Positions 24,064-24,467 of a stretch of 24,467 nt of DNA are shown in pieces. The position numbers were made by a program, and so were the translations under genes. The stretch covers positions 1 to 24,467 of the forward strand of contig NZ_CALIMY010000131.1 of NCBI RefSeq assembly GCF_938045205.1, read 5' to 3'. The notes beneath the pieces were generated by a model, which had not been told where the DNA came from, searched no databases, and saw only the letters and a program-made list of their open reading frames with translations. The stretch comes from an uncultured Campylobacter sp. GTDB lineage: Bacteria; Campylobacterota; Campylobacteria; Campylobacterales; Campylobacteraceae. The stretch's first letter is position 1, and the number at the start of each line of letters is the position of its first letter.

Positions 24064-24467
24064 AGGGTTTAAATTTACGCTTTTTAGCGCGATTTTCATC
24101 ATCGGCGCCTTTATAAGCGAGAGCCTTTATATCATCTATTTAAACTCCAAAATCGAGGAGAGCGCCGACGTCGCCGAGCTGATACAAAAAAGTGGCGAAG
24201 CTCTAGCCGGCGCGTATCCCGATCTAAAAGACGAGCTCATCTACGACTACGCGATCCTAAACGCAAACGGCGAAATTTTAAGATCAAACCTAAGCGTGCA
24301 GCCGCCCGATTTTGCGTTTATTACGCTGAAATTCGGCGGGCGAGTGTTTTTCAAACGCCATTTTCTTCATGAGGGCAAGCTATATTTTTTCGTCATCTCA
24401 AAAAAGATAAGCTACGCCAAGATAGAATTTATCGCGATCTCCACGATCTTTATCACGATCTTCGTAG
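24056..24467 (+). CDS. sensor histidine kinase, N-terminal part (runs off window)
   Basis: An ATG at 24056 overlaps the regulator's end by eight bases and opens a frame of 137 codons that continues past the window. The translation starts MLKGFKFTLFSAIFIIGAFI, a first membrane helix (about 4-28), followed by a periplasmic region of about 90 residues (with a segment YAILNANGEILRSN reminiscent of small PAS-like sensor folds) and the start of a second helix (IEFIAISTIFITIFV). Position and topology fit the sensor kinase partner of the preceding regulator. The kinase core is not visible, so the call rests on context. Confidence 0.7.
   Translation, partial: MLKGFKFTLFSAIFIIGAFISESLYIIYLNSKIEESADVAELIQKSGEALAGAYPDLKDELIYDYAILNANGEILRSNLSVQPPDFAFITLKFGGRVFFKRHFLHEGKLYFFVISKKISYAKIEFIAISTIFITIFV

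Noticed and set aside
1..24467. Search for tRNA, rRNA, insertion sequences, phage genes, toxin-antitoxin pairs
   Set aside because: No cloverleaf, transposase, integrase or other supporting sequence was recognised by eye; small RNAs cannot be excluded this way.

Overview
The window looks like chromosomal DNA of a Campylobacterota species, most likely a Campylobacter with higher GC than C. jejuni (an oral, hydrogen- or formate-oxidising type such as C. gracilis, C. curvus or C. concisus would fit; the species is a guess). The basis is the protein sequences (LpxC, RlmH, RecO, BamA and the YlxR-like protein all look epsilonproteobacterial), the gene neighbourhood, which as I remember it is that of C. 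jejuni Cj0123-Cj0136 in rearranged order, and the constant use of TAAAATTT-type words between and inside genes.

Layout. 1-711: no convincing gene; a GC-rich patch, then AT-word DNA, ending in an 18-bp perfect palindrome just after infB. 712-7316 (minus strand): a tightly packed unit transcribed leftwards, M23 peptidase - lpxC - tsaB - thrB - ylxR - infB, mixing envelope synthesis, threonine synthesis, tRNA modification and translation initiation. tsaB appears to start at a rare ATT codon and thrB at TTG. 7317-7876: gene-free, with a likely terminator after bamA. bamA (minus) and tyrA (plus) diverge from an 81-bp region with overlapping -10 elements. 11184-13399 (minus): a PPP-family phosphatase, an unknown small membrane protein and a Dus enzyme. 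13400-13937: gene-free. 13938-16659 (minus): accD - rlmH - DksA-like - membrane protein, with touching or nearly touching genes. recO (plus) diverges from accD. Then a stand-alone PAS protein (minus) diverges from an MFS exporter (plus).

19579-24467 (plus) is the accessory-looking part: a three-gene molybdenum oxidoreductase operon of the polysulfide/thiosulfate reductase type (Tat-exported catalytic subunit, four-cluster ferredoxin subunit, NrfD-type membrane subunit), followed at once by an OmpR-type response regulator and the start of its sensor kinase, which runs off the window. The regulator's reading frame is broken by an apparent one-base deletion. A hairpin around the psrC stop codon competes with a pairing that would mask the regulator's ribosome binding site. 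The simplest reading is a respiratory operon with its own two-component control.

I found no rRNA, tRNA, CRISPR array, insertion sequence, phage gene or toxin-antitoxin pair. Most of the window is ordinary housekeeping DNA. The points most worth checking are the ATT start of tsaB, the frameshifted regulator, and the psrC/regulator junction.
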